The notes beneath the pieces were generated by a model. The model saw only the letters and a list, made by a program, of their open reading frames with translations. It was not told the DNA's origin and searched no databases. The translations under genes were made by a program, and so were the position numbers. From JAHEJE01 sp965216335 (lineage in GTDB: Bacteria; Pseudomonadota; Alphaproteobacteria; Rhizobiales; Aestuariivirgaceae): a DNA stretch of 64,000 nt. The DNA lies in NCBI GenBank assembly GCA_965216335.1, contig OZ244154.1, positions 682,001 through 746,000 on the forward strand, written 5' to 3'. Positions 1 through 8,607 of this stretch are shown one piece after another (the first letter of the stretch is position 1; every line of letters starts with the position of its first letter).

Positions 1-204
1 TGCCGCACATGCCGGCATACCCGCGGTGCGTCGGTTGCCGTTTTCACTCCTAAAGCGAAGCAGCCGCCGCCCCGATATTTGAATCTAATTTTATGTATCG
101 TGCCCTAAAGCGCAATGTTATTCGCACCGGCTGTCCGGGAATTAGTGTTTGTTGGTAAAGTGTTAAGGTAAAGCGACGAGGTAAACGCCGGGGGCTCACG
201 GGGC

Positions 205-1569
205 CTAGGCGGCCTCGGCAATCACCCGGTTTCGGCCTTCGCGCTTGGCGCGATACAGGGCCTCATCGGCGCGCTGGAGCATCGCCGGCAGGGAATCGGA
301 TGAAGCCTCGAACTCCGCGATACCAATCGATGCGGTGATGGGCAGTTTTTGCGCGGTTGCGCCGGCACAGAACGGTTTTCCGCAGATCGCCTTGCGCAGC
401 CGCTCGGCGATTTGCCGTGCGACCGCCATTTCCGTATCCGGCAGAACGACGATGAATTCTTCACCGCCGACCCGGCACGGCAGGTCCATGGAACGGGTAT
501 GCTTCTTGAGCCGTTCAGCCAGTTCGATCAGCACCTCATCGCCGACGGCATGTCCGTAGTTGTCGTTGACCGATTTGAAATGGTCGACATCCAGCGCCAG
601 GACCGAGAGCGCCCGGCCCCGGTTTGCCGCTGCATCGACCATAAGGTTGACCTGTGATTCCATGTACCGCCGGTTGTAGAGGCCGGTGAGCGGGTCTGTC
701 ACCGCCAGTTCCAGCGATTGCTGCACGTCGTTGCGCAACTGTTCGGTAAACCGCCAACGCTTGATCTGGGTGTTGACCCGGGCCAACAGCTCCTGCTTGT
801 CGATGGGACGCAGCAGATAGTCGTTCACCCCCATGTCGAGCGCGCGCATCATGCGTTCGTTGTCGTCCGGGTCGACGATGATCAGGATCGGCACCTGACG
901 CGTGCGCTCGAGCGAACGCAACTGCGAGCACAGCCGCAATCCGTCGAAGTCCTGCAGGTCGAGGTTGATGATCAGCAGTTCATATTGAGTCTCAGCGGCA
1001 TCGAACACTGCCTGCTGCGGATCCTGAGCCCAGACCAGGTCGTGCTCTCCCTTGAGACTGGAAGAAATCCTCTCCGCCAGATGACCGCGATTGTCGATCA
1101 GCATGATGCGGCCTTCCCTGTGGCTGACCTCCGGTTGACCGACCCGCAGCATGTTCATGTCACCGGTTGGCAGGCGTGAGCGCAACTCATCCGTCAGCAT
1201 CTTCAGGCGAACCAGACTCTTGACCCGGCAGAACAGAGCAATGTCGTTGACTGGCTTGGTGAGGAAGTCGTCGGCACCCGCCTCAAGGCCGCGAATTCTG
1301 TCCTCCGGCTGGTCCAACGCCGTGACCATGACCACCGGAATGTGTTGCGAAGACGAGCTGCGCTTGATGCGGCTGCACACTTCAATGCCGTCCATGCCGG
1401 GCATCATGACATCGAGCAGCACAATGTCGGGCTGCGTGCGCTGGACGGCTTCCAGGGCGTCGACGCCGTTCATCGCCGTAACGACTTCGAAGTACTCCGC
1501 CGACAATTTCGCTTCAAGAAGCTTCACGTTGGCGAGTATGTCATCGACGATGAGAACTCTGGCCGTCAT
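205..1569 (-). CDS. pleD: PleD-type response regulator diguanylate cyclase
   Basis: The 454-residue protein makes c-di-GMP from two GTP and in Caulobacter drives the swarmer-to-stalked transition. An N-terminal receiver domain carries the phosphoacceptor Asp53 (context LLDVMMPGMDG). A second, adaptor receiver follows at about 150-280, and a GGDEF domain closes the protein with the active-site variant GGEEF. The sequence RSMD lies five residues before GGEEF and matches the RxxD inhibitory site, so product feedback is expected. The start codon overlaps the divK stop by four bases (ATGA), so the two genes are translationally coupled. DivK-PleD adjacency is the known arrangement in alphaproteobacteria. 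The call is secure. Confidence 0.96.
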   Translation of the reverse strand: MTARVLIVDDILANVKLLEAKLSAEYFEVVTAMNGVDALEAVQRTQPDIVLLDVMMPGMDGIEVCSRIKRSSSSQHIPVVMVTALDQPEDRIRGLEAGADDFLTKPVNDIALFCRVKSLVRLKMLTDELRSRLPTGDMNMLRVGQPEVSHREGRIMLIDNRGHLAERISSSLKGEHDLVWAQDPQQAVFDAAETQYELLIINLDLQDFDGLRLCSQLRSLERTRQVPILIIVDPDDNERMMRALDMGVNDYLLRPIDKQELLARVNTQIKRWRFTEQLRNDVQQSLELAVTDPLTGLYNRRYMESQVNLMVDAAANRGRALSVLALDVDHFKSVNDNYGHAVGDEVLIELAERLKKHTRSMDLPCRVGGEEFIVVLPDTEMAVARQIAERLRKAICGKPFCAGATAQKLPITASIGIAEFEASSDSLPAMLQRADEALYRAKREGRNRVIAEAA

Positions 1570-1982
1570 TCCGCCTCTTCCTTGAGAAAGGTATCGATCT
1601 GTTCAAGAAAGTGCGACACCGAAATCGGTTTGGAAATGTAAGCTTCACAGCCGCCTTCGCGGATCTTTTCCTCATCACCCTTCATGGCGAACGCAGTCAC
1701 GGCGATGACCGGGATCGACCGCAGTTCATCGTCTTCCTTGAGCCACTTGGTCACCTCGATGCCGGAGACTTCCGGCAGTTGGATGTCCATCAGGATGAGG
1801 TCGGGACGGTGCTCGCGCGCAATATCAAGCGCCGACAGGCCATCGCGGGTCTGCAGGACCCGGTAGCCGTGCGCTTCAAGCAGGTCATTGAACAGCTTCA
1901 TGTTGAGTTCGTTGTCCTCAACAATCAGCACCGACTTTGCAGAGGCCGCTGCGGGGCTGCAGGAGTTGTCACTGGCCGCCAT
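1566..1982 (-). CDS. divK: Single-domain response regulator DivK
   Basis: A 138-residue single receiver domain. In alphaproteobacteria DivK relays phosphate from the PleC/DivJ kinases to control the CckA-CtrA cell-cycle pathway. The acidic pocket (VEDNE), the phosphoacceptor Asp66 in LILMDIQLP and the switch Lys in AYISKPI are all visible, and no output domain follows. The ATG at 1982 was chosen because the reading frame upstream of it, although open, has no receiver-like sequence and low coding quality. Even so, about 15 residues precede the conserved receiver, so the N-terminus is somewhat longer than in Caulobacter DivK. It ends in a four-base overlap with pleD. Confidence 0.94.
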   Translation of the reverse strand: MAASDNSCSPAAASAKSVLIVEDNELNMKLFNDLLEAHGYRVLQTRDGLSALDIAREHRPDLILMDIQLPEVSGIEVTKWLKEDDELRSIPVIAVTAFAMKGDEEKIREGGCEAYISKPISVSHFLEQIDTFLKEEAE

Positions 1983-2164
1983 AATGTTTGCACCGTAGCT
2001 CAAGGTTTCGGTTCCATTCTTCTTTTTGTTATATGCCAACAAAGACGCCTTTGCCCGCAATCCCCTAAATTTACAGGTGCTATCCTCCCAAGAATCTGTA
2101 ACCAACAGCTTAATCTTTACGCGCTGCAACGTTGCGTCAATCTCGTCTGGTTAATGGTCACGAT

Positions 2165-2455
2165 ATGCGATCGGAACATTCTGAAACAAATACCGAGCAA
2201 GCCGAAATTCTGGCGCTTGGGGGCCTGACATACCTGGCATCAGACCCCCAGCGATTCAGCCGTTTTCTCGGCCTCAGCGGTATGGATGCCGACAGTCTGG
2301 CCGCCGCGGCCGGCGATGCGCAGGTCCTCGCCGGTGTTCTTGATTATCTTCTGCAGCATGAGGCATTGTTGCTCGATTGGTGCCAGACCTGCGGGCATAT
2401 GGCACAGGACGTCAAATCAGCGCGGCGCAAGCTGCCCGGCTTCGAGGAGTTTTGA
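2165..2455 (+). CDS. DUF3572 family protein
   Basis: A 96-residue helical protein of the DUF3572 family, whose function is unknown. The family pattern is recognisable: a helix beginning AEILALGGLTYLASDP, then FLGLSGMD, then LDYLLQHEALLL, ending KLPGFEEF. The ATG at 2165 was preferred to a TTG at 2132 because the conserved part begins shortly after it; no strong Shine-Dalgarno sequence separates the two. The gene is divergent from divK and starts a compact plus-strand operon. In related genomes this family also sits between divK and dinB, which supports the assignment. Confidence 0.85.
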   Translation: MRSEHSETNTEQAEILALGGLTYLASDPQRFSRFLGLSGMDADSLAAAAGDAQVLAGVLDYLLQHEALLLDWCQTCGHMAQDVKSARRKLPGFEEF

Positions 2456-2462
2456 CAGCACG

Positions 2463-3116
2463 ATGCCATCGCCCGAAGCCCTCGAACAGATTGCCGATAT
2501 CCGGATTCCGCCTGGCAGGCCGGTGATCATCTGCGATGTCGACGAGGTCGTCGTGCATTTCATCAGAGGTCTGGAGAACTACCTGGACCGCAATGGCTTG
2601 TGGCTGCATCCGCAAAGCTTTGCCCTGAATGGCAATATCAAACGCAAGTCCGACGGCGAAGCGCTGGCAACGGCAGAACTGAAGCATCATCTGATGCGGT
2701 TCTTCGATGAAGACATCCACAGGCTGGAGGCAATCGACGGTGCCGGCGCTGCCTTGAACGCTCTGGCGGCACACGCCGAGGTCATCATGCTGACCAATTT
2801 GCCGGCCGACTTCCGGCAGGCCCGGGTCGAAAACCTGGCCGGGCACGGGTTGAACTTCCCGGTCATCGCCAATGAAGGCGCCAAGGGGCCCACGGTTGCC
2901 GCCCTGCTTGACGGCCACTCGGCACCGGCGGTGTTCATCGACGACATTCCCAACTATCTGAAGTCGGTCCGCGATCACCACCCGGTTACCCATCTGGTGC
3001 ATTTCATGCAGGACGACCGTTTCGGCCGCCACGTCGAACCGCTGGACTATGTCGGCTTGCGGGCCAAGACCTGGGCTGAGGTGCAGCCGCACATTGCCGC
3101 GTTGGTGGCGCTGTGA
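2463..3116 (+). CDS. HAD-superfamily hydrolase-like protein
   Basis: A 217-residue protein with a HAD-type nucleophile motif, ICDVDEVVVHF, near residue 21. A second motif (MLTNLP) lies mid-protein and an acidic motif (FIDDIPNY) near residue 160. These fit a haloacid-dehalogenase phosphohydrolase, but the substrate cannot be read from sequence. The ATG at 2463 lies 7 bases after the DUF3572 stop. The stop codon overlaps the GTG start of the following kinase by four bases, so the two are almost certainly cotranslated. Pairing with a sugar kinase suggests a sugar-phosphate role, which is inference. Confidence 0.75.
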   Translation: MPSPEALEQIADIRIPPGRPVIICDVDEVVVHFIRGLENYLDRNGLWLHPQSFALNGNIKRKSDGEALATAELKHHLMRFFDEDIHRLEAIDGAGAALNALAAHAEVIMLTNLPADFRQARVENLAGHGLNFPVIANEGAKGPTVAALLDGHSAPAVFIDDIPNYLKSVRDHHPVTHLVHFMQDDRFGRHVEPLDYVGLRAKTWAEVQPHIAALVAL

Positions 3117-4036
3117 GCGGCGCCACGGTGCGCATCGGCATCGACCTTGGCGGCACCAAGATCGCCGGCATCGCTCTTGACCGGGACGAACAGGTGTGCG
3201 CCAGCCACCGCGTCTTCGCGCCGCGTCATGACTATGCCGCAACCCTCCACGCCATCGGGTCCGTCGTAGAGGAAATAGAAACCCAGGCCGGCAGCACGGG
3301 CAGCGTCGGCATCGGCATGCCCGGTTCCCTGGACCGGGCCAGCGGAAGAGTGCAGAACGCCAACTCAACCTGGCTGAACGGACAGGACATCCGGCGCGAC
3401 ATCGAGCGCGTTTTGGCCCGCCGGGTCCGGCTGGCCAACGACGCCAACTGCTTTGCCTTGTCCGAGGCGACAGACGGGGCGGCAAGAGGGTATGACGTGG
3501 TGTTCGGCGTCATTCTCGGCACCGGATGCGGCGGCGGGCTGGTGATCGGCGGACGACTAATCAGCGGCCGTCAGAACATCGCCGGTGAGTGGGGGCACAA
3601 TCCCCTGCCCTGGCCCACCGGCAGCGAGCATCCTGGCCCGCAGTGCTGGTGCGGACGACACGGCTGCCTGGAAACATGGATTTCCGGCAGCGGGCTTGAG
3701 CGCGACCATGCCGGGACCTGCGGAGAAGCGCTGACCGGTCAGGAAATCGTGGCCGCTGCAGCCGGCGGGGCGCCCGCCGCGCAGGCAAGCCTGGCCCGTC
3801 ATGCCAATCGCCTGGCACGCGGTCTGGCCCATGTGGTCAACATTGCCGATCCGGATGCTATAGTGCTCGGCGGTGGACTATCCAACATGCAGCACCTGTA
3901 CGATGAGGTACCCGATATGATCCAACGGCATGTTTTCGCCGACCACCCCGTGGTCCGCCTGCTTGCGCCTCTGCACGGCGATGCTTCGGGGGTTCGCGGC
4001 GCGGCCCGGCTGTGGGAGAATCCGAACGATGTTTGA
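3113..4036 (+). CDS. ROK-family sugar kinase (N-acetylglucosamine kinase-like)
   Basis: A 307-residue ROK-family kinase that would phosphorylate a hexose or amino sugar with ATP. The N-terminal phosphate loop IGIDLGGTKI, the second phosphate region GVILGTGCGGG, and the zinc-binding ROK signature CWCGRHGCLE (residues ~180-190) are all present. The signature is preceded by GEWGHNPLP, the catalytic-region motif seen in glucokinase and N-acetylglucosamine kinases of the family. A GTG start overlaps the preceding HAD stop, and the 3' end overlaps the next gene by 8 bases. Substrate preference for N-acetylglucosamine is a family-level guess. Confidence 0.85.
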   Translation: MSGATVRIGIDLGGTKIAGIALDRDEQVCASHRVFAPRHDYAATLHAIGSVVEEIETQAGSTGSVGIGMPGSLDRASGRVQNANSTWLNGQDIRRDIERVLARRVRLANDANCFALSEATDGAARGYDVVFGVILGTGCGGGLVIGGRLISGRQNIAGEWGHNPLPWPTGSEHPGPQCWCGRHGCLETWISGSGLERDHAGTCGEALTGQEIVAAAAGGAPAAQASLARHANRLARGLAHVVNIADPDAIVLGGGLSNMQHLYDEVPDMIQRHVFADHPVVRLLAPLHGDASGVRGAARLWENPNDV

Positions 4037-5378
4037 CCCACCTGCCAGTGCCATGGACTCCCGCCTCATCCGCGACATGTTCGCCGATGCCGAGATGCGC
4101 GAAATTTTCAGCGATGAGGCCGTACTGGCCGGCTGGCTCGCCGCCGAGGCGGCGCTGGCCGAGGTGCAGGCGGACGCGGGAATTATCCCGTCTGAAGCGG
4201 CTGAAACGATTGCCGAGGCCGCCAACATCGGAACTTTCGACCTCGACTGGTTGCGCGAGCGCATGGGCGCCACGGGGCATCCGCTGGTGGCGACCATAGA
4301 TGCCCTTGGAAATCTGTGCGGTGAGGCCGGCCGCTTCGTGCACTTCGGCGCAACCACCCAGGACATCATCGACACCGGAGCGGTGCTGCAGATGCGTGAC
4401 GGTCTCGAACTGATCGGACGCCAATTGGCCGCATTGCTGAGCGCCGGTGAAAAACTCGCTGCGACCCACAAGCACACGGTAATGGCAGCCCGCACCCATG
4501 GCCAGCATGCGGTGCCCACGACACTCGGTTACAAGATCGCCGTGATCGTCGCCGAGTTTCGCCGCCACCGCGACCGACTGCGACAGCTTGAGCCGCGCCT
4601 TCTGGTGGTATCGCTTTCGGGTGCGGCTGGAACACTGGCAACGCTGGGCGACGATGCCGAAGCAGTGCGCAACGGAATGGCCGAACAGCTGGGACTCGCA
4701 TTTCCCGATGCCGCCTGGCACACGGCGCGCGATGCGCTTGCGGAATGTGTGTTCGTGCTGGCCCTGATGACCGCCACAGCGGCGAAATTGGCCAATGAGG
4801 TGATCAACCTGCAGCGCAGCGAAATTGCCGAGCTGGCAGAGCCGGCCGGCGAAGATGCGGTCGGGTCCTCGACCATGCCGCAAAAGCGCAACCCGATGAC
4901 GGCGCAACAGATCGTCGCCACGGCCCGCCTGATCAAGCGGCAGCCTGCCGCGATGCTGGAGGCAATGCAGCACGAGCATGAGCGCGACTTCTCGGCCTGG
5001 ACAATGGAATGGGCGGTGGTTCCGGAAACCTTCATCATGACCAGCGCGGTGCTGCAGCAGACAGCGCGTGTCCTGGCCGGTCTGCACGTTGATCCCGAGC
5101 GGATGCGGGCAAACCTGGCGCTGTCCGGCGGACTGCTCAATGCCGAGGCGGTGATGATGAAACTGGCCCCGGCCATCGGCCGGGATGCGGCACATCACCT
5201 GGTCGCTGAGCTGACGGCCGAGGCCCTGCAAGGCAGCCGGAGCTTCGTCGACGTCCTGTCCGGCAATGAAACCGTCAGCCAGCACTTGACGCAAGACGAC
5301 ATCCGGGCAGCGCTGGAGCCGGAGGGCTGGCTTGGCGAAGCGGTGCGGGAAACCGAACGCATCCTCGACGAAAAGTAG
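4029..5378 (+). CDS. Fumarase/aspartase-superfamily lyase (PcaB / adenylosuccinate lyase-like)
   Basis: A 449-residue enzyme of the fumarase/aspartase fold. The superfamily signature GSSTMPQKRNP is intact near residue 280, and the substrate-loop region FGATTQDIIDT is conserved. Length and sequence style fit 3-carboxy-cis,cis-muconate cycloisomerase (PcaB) and adenylosuccinate-lyase-like paralogues. No other protocatechuate-pathway gene is nearby, so pcaB function is not supported by context. The ATG at 4029 was chosen over a longer open frame because the upstream part overlaps the ROK gene and is not lyase-like. A 7-base gap separates it from dinB. Confidence 0.8.
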   Translation: MFDPPASAMDSRLIRDMFADAEMREIFSDEAVLAGWLAAEAALAEVQADAGIIPSEAAETIAEAANIGTFDLDWLRERMGATGHPLVATIDALGNLCGEAGRFVHFGATTQDIIDTGAVLQMRDGLELIGRQLAALLSAGEKLAATHKHTVMAARTHGQHAVPTTLGYKIAVIVAEFRRHRDRLRQLEPRLLVVSLSGAAGTLATLGDDAEAVRNGMAEQLGLAFPDAAWHTARDALAECVFVLALMTATAAKLANEVINLQRSEIAELAEPAGEDAVGSSTMPQKRNPMTAQQIVATARLIKRQPAAMLEAMQHEHERDFSAWTMEWAVVPETFIMTSAVLQQTARVLAGLHVDPERMRANLALSGGLLNAEAVMMKLAPAIGRDAAHHLVAELTAEALQGSRSFVDVLSGNETVSQHLTQDDIRAALEPEGWLGEAVRETERILDEK

Positions 5379-5385
5379 GCTTTCC

Positions 5386-6675
5386 ATGGCTGCGGCAGGC
5401 AAGCACGATGCAGGCACACCGGGGTTCTGCCGGGATTGCCTGGAGCTTTGCAGCGGCACTGAAACCGCATGTCGCCATTGCGGCAGGCCGCGCCTGCTGC
5501 GGCACCCGGAGCTGTTCGATCTCAGCATCGCCCACATAGATTGCGACGCCTTCTATGCCGCCGTCGAGAAGCGCGACGACCCAAGCCTCGCCGACAAGCC
5601 GCTGATCATCGGCGGCGGCAAGCGCGGCGTCGTCTCAACCGCCTGCTACGTGGCACGCATCACCGGCGTCAGATCGGCCATGCCCATGTTCAAGGCCAGA
5701 AAGCTGTGCCCGGACGCAATCGTGATGCCACCGGACATGAAGAAGTATGCGGGCGTCGGCCGAGAGGTCCGAAAGCTCATGCAGGAAATCACCCCGGTGG
5801 TGGAGCCGTTGTCCATCGACGAGGCCTTTCTCGATCTGAGCGGAACCGAAAGGCTGCATGGCAGGCCCCCTGCCCTGAGCCTGGCGGAACTGGCGCGAAC
5901 CATCGAAACGCGGATCGGCATTTCCGTGTCGATCGGCCTGGCGCCCAGCAAATTCCTCGCCAAGATCGCATCGGACCTCGACAAGCCGCGCGGGTTCGCG
6001 GTGATCGGAGCTGCGGAAACGCTCGAATTCCTGGCGGCCCAGCCGGTGAGCCTGATCTGGGGTGTCGGCAAGGCGACCCAGGCGGCCCTTGCCAAGCACG
6101 GCATCACCCGCATCGCGCAACTGCAGAAGATGGACAAGGCCGACTTGATGCGGCGTTTCGGATCCATGGGTGTGCGGCTTTACCACCTGGCGCGCGGTGA
6201 GGACAACCGTCGCGTATCCACGCGCAATGAAGCCAAGAGCATCAGCGCCGAGACGACGTTTTTCGACGATATTTCCGACCTCAACGAGCTAGAGCGCAAG
6301 CTTTGGCTGCTGTGCGAAAAGGTCTCGCGCCGTGCCAAGGCGGCCCATATGGCCGGACAGACCGTGGTTCTGAAGCTCAAGACGGCGCGCTTCCGCACCA
6401 GAACGCGCAACATGTCGCTGAGCGATCCGACGCACCTGGCCGACCGCATCTTCCAGGTGGCGCGTCCGCTACTCGCCAAGGAGGCCGATGGAACCGCTTT
6501 CCGGCTGATCGGCGTCGGCATCACCAATCTGGCCGATGTCGATCACGACCCGGTGCTCGACGATCTCGACCAGCGCGCCAGCCAGCGCGCCAGGGCCGAA
6601 CTGGCGATGGATGAACTGCGCGAGAAGTTCGGACCGAAAGCGGTCGAGCTGGGCCGTGGCCTGAAACAGAAATGA
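5386..6675 (+). CDS. dinB: DNA polymerase IV with N-terminal zinc-ribbon
   Basis: A 429-residue Y-family translesion polymerase. Catalytic motifs are intact: IDCDAFYAAVEKRDDP near residue 50 and SIDEAFLDLSG near residue 145, which supply the metal-binding acids. Fingers, thumb and little-finger regions follow. Ahead of the polymerase, residues 15-32 hold two CxxC pairs (CRDC and CRHC), a small zinc-ribbon extension that I recall from rhizobial DinB proteins and that E. coli DinB lacks. The ATG at 5386 follows a 7-base gap after the lyase. The C-terminus ends GRGLKQK; an obvious beta-clamp pentapeptide was not recognised. Confidence 0.93.
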   Translation: MAAAGKHDAGTPGFCRDCLELCSGTETACRHCGRPRLLRHPELFDLSIAHIDCDAFYAAVEKRDDPSLADKPLIIGGGKRGVVSTACYVARITGVRSAMPMFKARKLCPDAIVMPPDMKKYAGVGREVRKLMQEITPVVEPLSIDEAFLDLSGTERLHGRPPALSLAELARTIETRIGISVSIGLAPSKFLAKIASDLDKPRGFAVIGAAETLEFLAAQPVSLIWGVGKATQAALAKHGITRIAQLQKMDKADLMRRFGSMGVRLYHLARGEDNRRVSTRNEAKSISAETTFFDDISDLNELERKLWLLCEKVSRRAKAAHMAGQTVVLKLKTARFRTRTRNMSLSDPTHLADRIFQVARPLLAKEADGTAFRLIGVGITNLADVDHDPVLDDLDQRASQRARAELAMDELREKFGPKAVELGRGLKQK

Positions 6676-6694
6676 GAGCGCTGGTATGAGCCGG

Positions 6695-7567
6695 TTATGT
6701 GCGCCCGTCCAGTGTCGCCAGAGGGCCGTAGAGGTCCGGCCGCCGGTCGCGGAATACGCCCCAGCTGCCGCGCATTTCGGCAACGTAGTCGAGATCGAAC
6801 TCGGCCGTCAGGACCGCTTCGCTCTCGCGGTCCGCTTCGGCAACCTTGGCGCCGGTGAAATCGGCAATGAAGGATGAGCCGTAGAATGTCATTTCCGTGC
6901 CCTTGCGGCCCGGCTCGGTTCCGATGCGGTTGGACGCGACCAGCGGCAACAGGTTGGCGCCGGCATGGCCCTGCATGACCCGCTGCCAGTGGCCGGAAGA
7001 ATCCCAGTCCGGATCGAGCAGTTCCGAGCCGATGGCGGTCGGATACATCAGCACTTCCGCTCCCATCAGCGCCATCGAACGGGCGCACTCCGGGAACCAC
7101 TGATCCCAGCATATGCCGACGCCCAGACGGGCATAGCGGGTGTCCCAGACCTTGAACCCGGTGTCGCCGGGCGAGAAGTAGAATTTTTCCTGATAGCCGG
7201 ACCCGTGCGGGATGTGGCTCTTGCGGTAGATGCCGAGGTTGGTTCCATCGGCGTCGATGATGGCGATGGAGTTGAACAGCGCATTGCCGGCGCGCTCGTA
7301 GAAACTGATCGGCAGGACGACCTGCAGCTCAGCGGCAAGCGCCTGGAAATGGGCGATTGTCGGGTGATTTTCCGCAGGCTTGGCACGATTGAGGTGTTCC
7401 GGCAGCTCATCCTGGCAGAAGTAGTATGTTTCGAACAGCTCCTGCAGCAGCACAATGTTTGCGCCCTTGCCAGCCGCTTCGCGGATCAGCGCTTCGCCGT
7501 GTGCGACATTTTCATCTACCACATCTGTACAGGCCATCTGGGTGGCAGCAATGGTCACATTTCGCAT
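6695..7567 (-). CDS. aguB: N-carbamoylputrescine amidase
   Basis: A 290-residue nitrilase-superfamily enzyme that hydrolyses N-carbamoylputrescine to putrescine, CO2 and ammonia. The Glu-Lys-Cys triad is visible: Glu43 in LLQELFETYYF, Lys116 in YRKSHIP and Cys153 in GVGICWDQWFPE. GSGYQEKFYFSPGD is the sequence style of plant and bacterial AguB. The ATG at 7567 starts one base after the aguA stop, so the two are cotranscribed. With AguA it completes agmatine-to-putrescine conversion. The length matches the family. Confidence 0.94.
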   Translation of the reverse strand: MRNVTIAATQMACTDVVDENVAHGEALIREAAGKGANIVLLQELFETYYFCQDELPEHLNRAKPAENHPTIAHFQALAAELQVVLPISFYERAGNALFNSIAIIDADGTNLGIYRKSHIPHGSGYQEKFYFSPGDTGFKVWDTRYARLGVGICWDQWFPECARSMALMGAEVLMYPTAIGSELLDPDWDSSGHWQRVMQGHAGANLLPLVASNRIGTEPGRKGTEMTFYGSSFIADFTGAKVAEADRESEAVLTAEFDLDYVAEMRGSWGVFRDRRPDLYGPLATLDGRT

Positions 7568-7568
7568 G

Positions 7569-8597
7569 TCAGCCTCCGTTCGATTTGCACAAGGGTTCCT
7601 GCTGTGTGATGCAGTGCACACCGCCGCCGCCGGCAAAGATCGGCACGGCGTCGACCGACACCACCTCACGCTCCGGGAACAGGGTGCGGAAGATACCTGC
7701 GGTCTCTTCATCTTTTGGATCATCAAATGCGCATAAAACAACGCCATTGTTGACAAAAGAGAAGTTCACATAGCTGCATGACAGAGGCTCTCCATGCACG
7801 TAACGCTCTTTCGGCGCATCGAGCACGATGACCTCCAACTCCCGGCCACCGGCATCGGTCTCAGCCTGCATGATGGCTTCGATTTCATTGGCCACGTCGT
7901 GGTCCGGATGGCTCGGATCCGGTTGTCCATGAATGACGACAACACCTGGCTTGACGAAGCAGGCAAGGGTGTCGACGTGACCATCGGTGCCAAGCGCCCC
8001 GGTGTCGGCCAGCACGCCGCGCGGCAGCCAGATGACCTTTGAGGTGCCAAGCAGCCGGTTCATCTCCACCTCGACCTCCTGGCGGGTCCAGCTTGGATTG
8101 CGGTTGCGGTTCAGTTGCACGCTCTCTGTCACCAGAAGCGTGCCTTCGCCATCGACATGGATCGCACCGCCCTCGTTGACCAGTTTCGAGGACATCAGTT
8201 CCGCATCGGAGCGGCGCGCAACCATCTTGGCAATGTCGGCATCGGCGCTGCCGGTAGGAAATGTCCGACCGCCCCAGCCATTGAAGGTCCAGTCGACGGC
8301 ACCGAGCCGGCCGTCTTCGTCGACCACAAAGGACGGCCCGATATCCCGCATCCAACTATCGCCAAGCGGAACCTCGAGTGTCTGCACCCCGTCATCCAGG
8401 TACCCGCGGGCCGTTTCGGCATCTCCGTGATTGCACACCATGACGACCGGCTCGAACCGGTTGACGGCATTTGCGACGCCCGACCAGGCCCGGTAGCTGG
8501 CCTCCGCGCCGACGAGTTCCAGCACATCCGGGTTGCACGGCCAGGCCATCCATGTGCGCTTGTGTGGCAGCCATTCGGCCGGCATGCGGTAGCTCAT
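7569..8597 (-). CDS. aguA: Agmatine deiminase
   Basis: A 342-residue enzyme of the peptidyl-arginine-deiminase fold that converts agmatine to N-carbamoylputrescine plus ammonia. The C-terminal nucleophile motif GGGGVHCITQQEP places the catalytic Cys at 329. RMPAEWLPHKRTWMAWP at the N-terminus and DTDGHVDTL-type sequence (here GTDGHVDTLACF) in the middle are family hallmarks. The ATG at 8597 gives the expected N-terminus; an upstream ATG at 8630 would run into kdsA. It lies between kdsA and aguB with gaps of 10 bases and 1 base. Confidence 0.94.
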   Translation of the reverse strand: MSYRMPAEWLPHKRTWMAWPCNPDVLELVGAEASYRAWSGVANAVNRFEPVVMVCNHGDAETARGYLDDGVQTLEVPLGDSWMRDIGPSFVVDEDGRLGAVDWTFNGWGGRTFPTGSADADIAKMVARRSDAELMSSKLVNEGGAIHVDGEGTLLVTESVQLNRNRNPSWTRQEVEVEMNRLLGTSKVIWLPRGVLADTGALGTDGHVDTLACFVKPGVVVIHGQPDPSHPDHDVANEIEAIMQAETDAGGRELEVIVLDAPKERYVHGEPLSCSYVNFSFVNNGVVLCAFDDPKDEETAGIFRTLFPEREVVSVDAVPIFAGGGGVHCITQQEPLCKSNGG

Positions 8598-8607
8598 CGC
8601 TAATCTC

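Noticed and set aside
1..204. Possible rpmG or other gene downstream of pleD
   Set aside because: rpmG often follows pleD in relatives, but no ribosomal-protein frame was found in these 204 bases; nothing recognisable is present.
3858..5537. 559-residue antisense frame opposite the ROK, lyase and dinB genes
   Set aside because: It is antisense to three genes with clear family motifs; high GC produces long false frames on the complementary strand.
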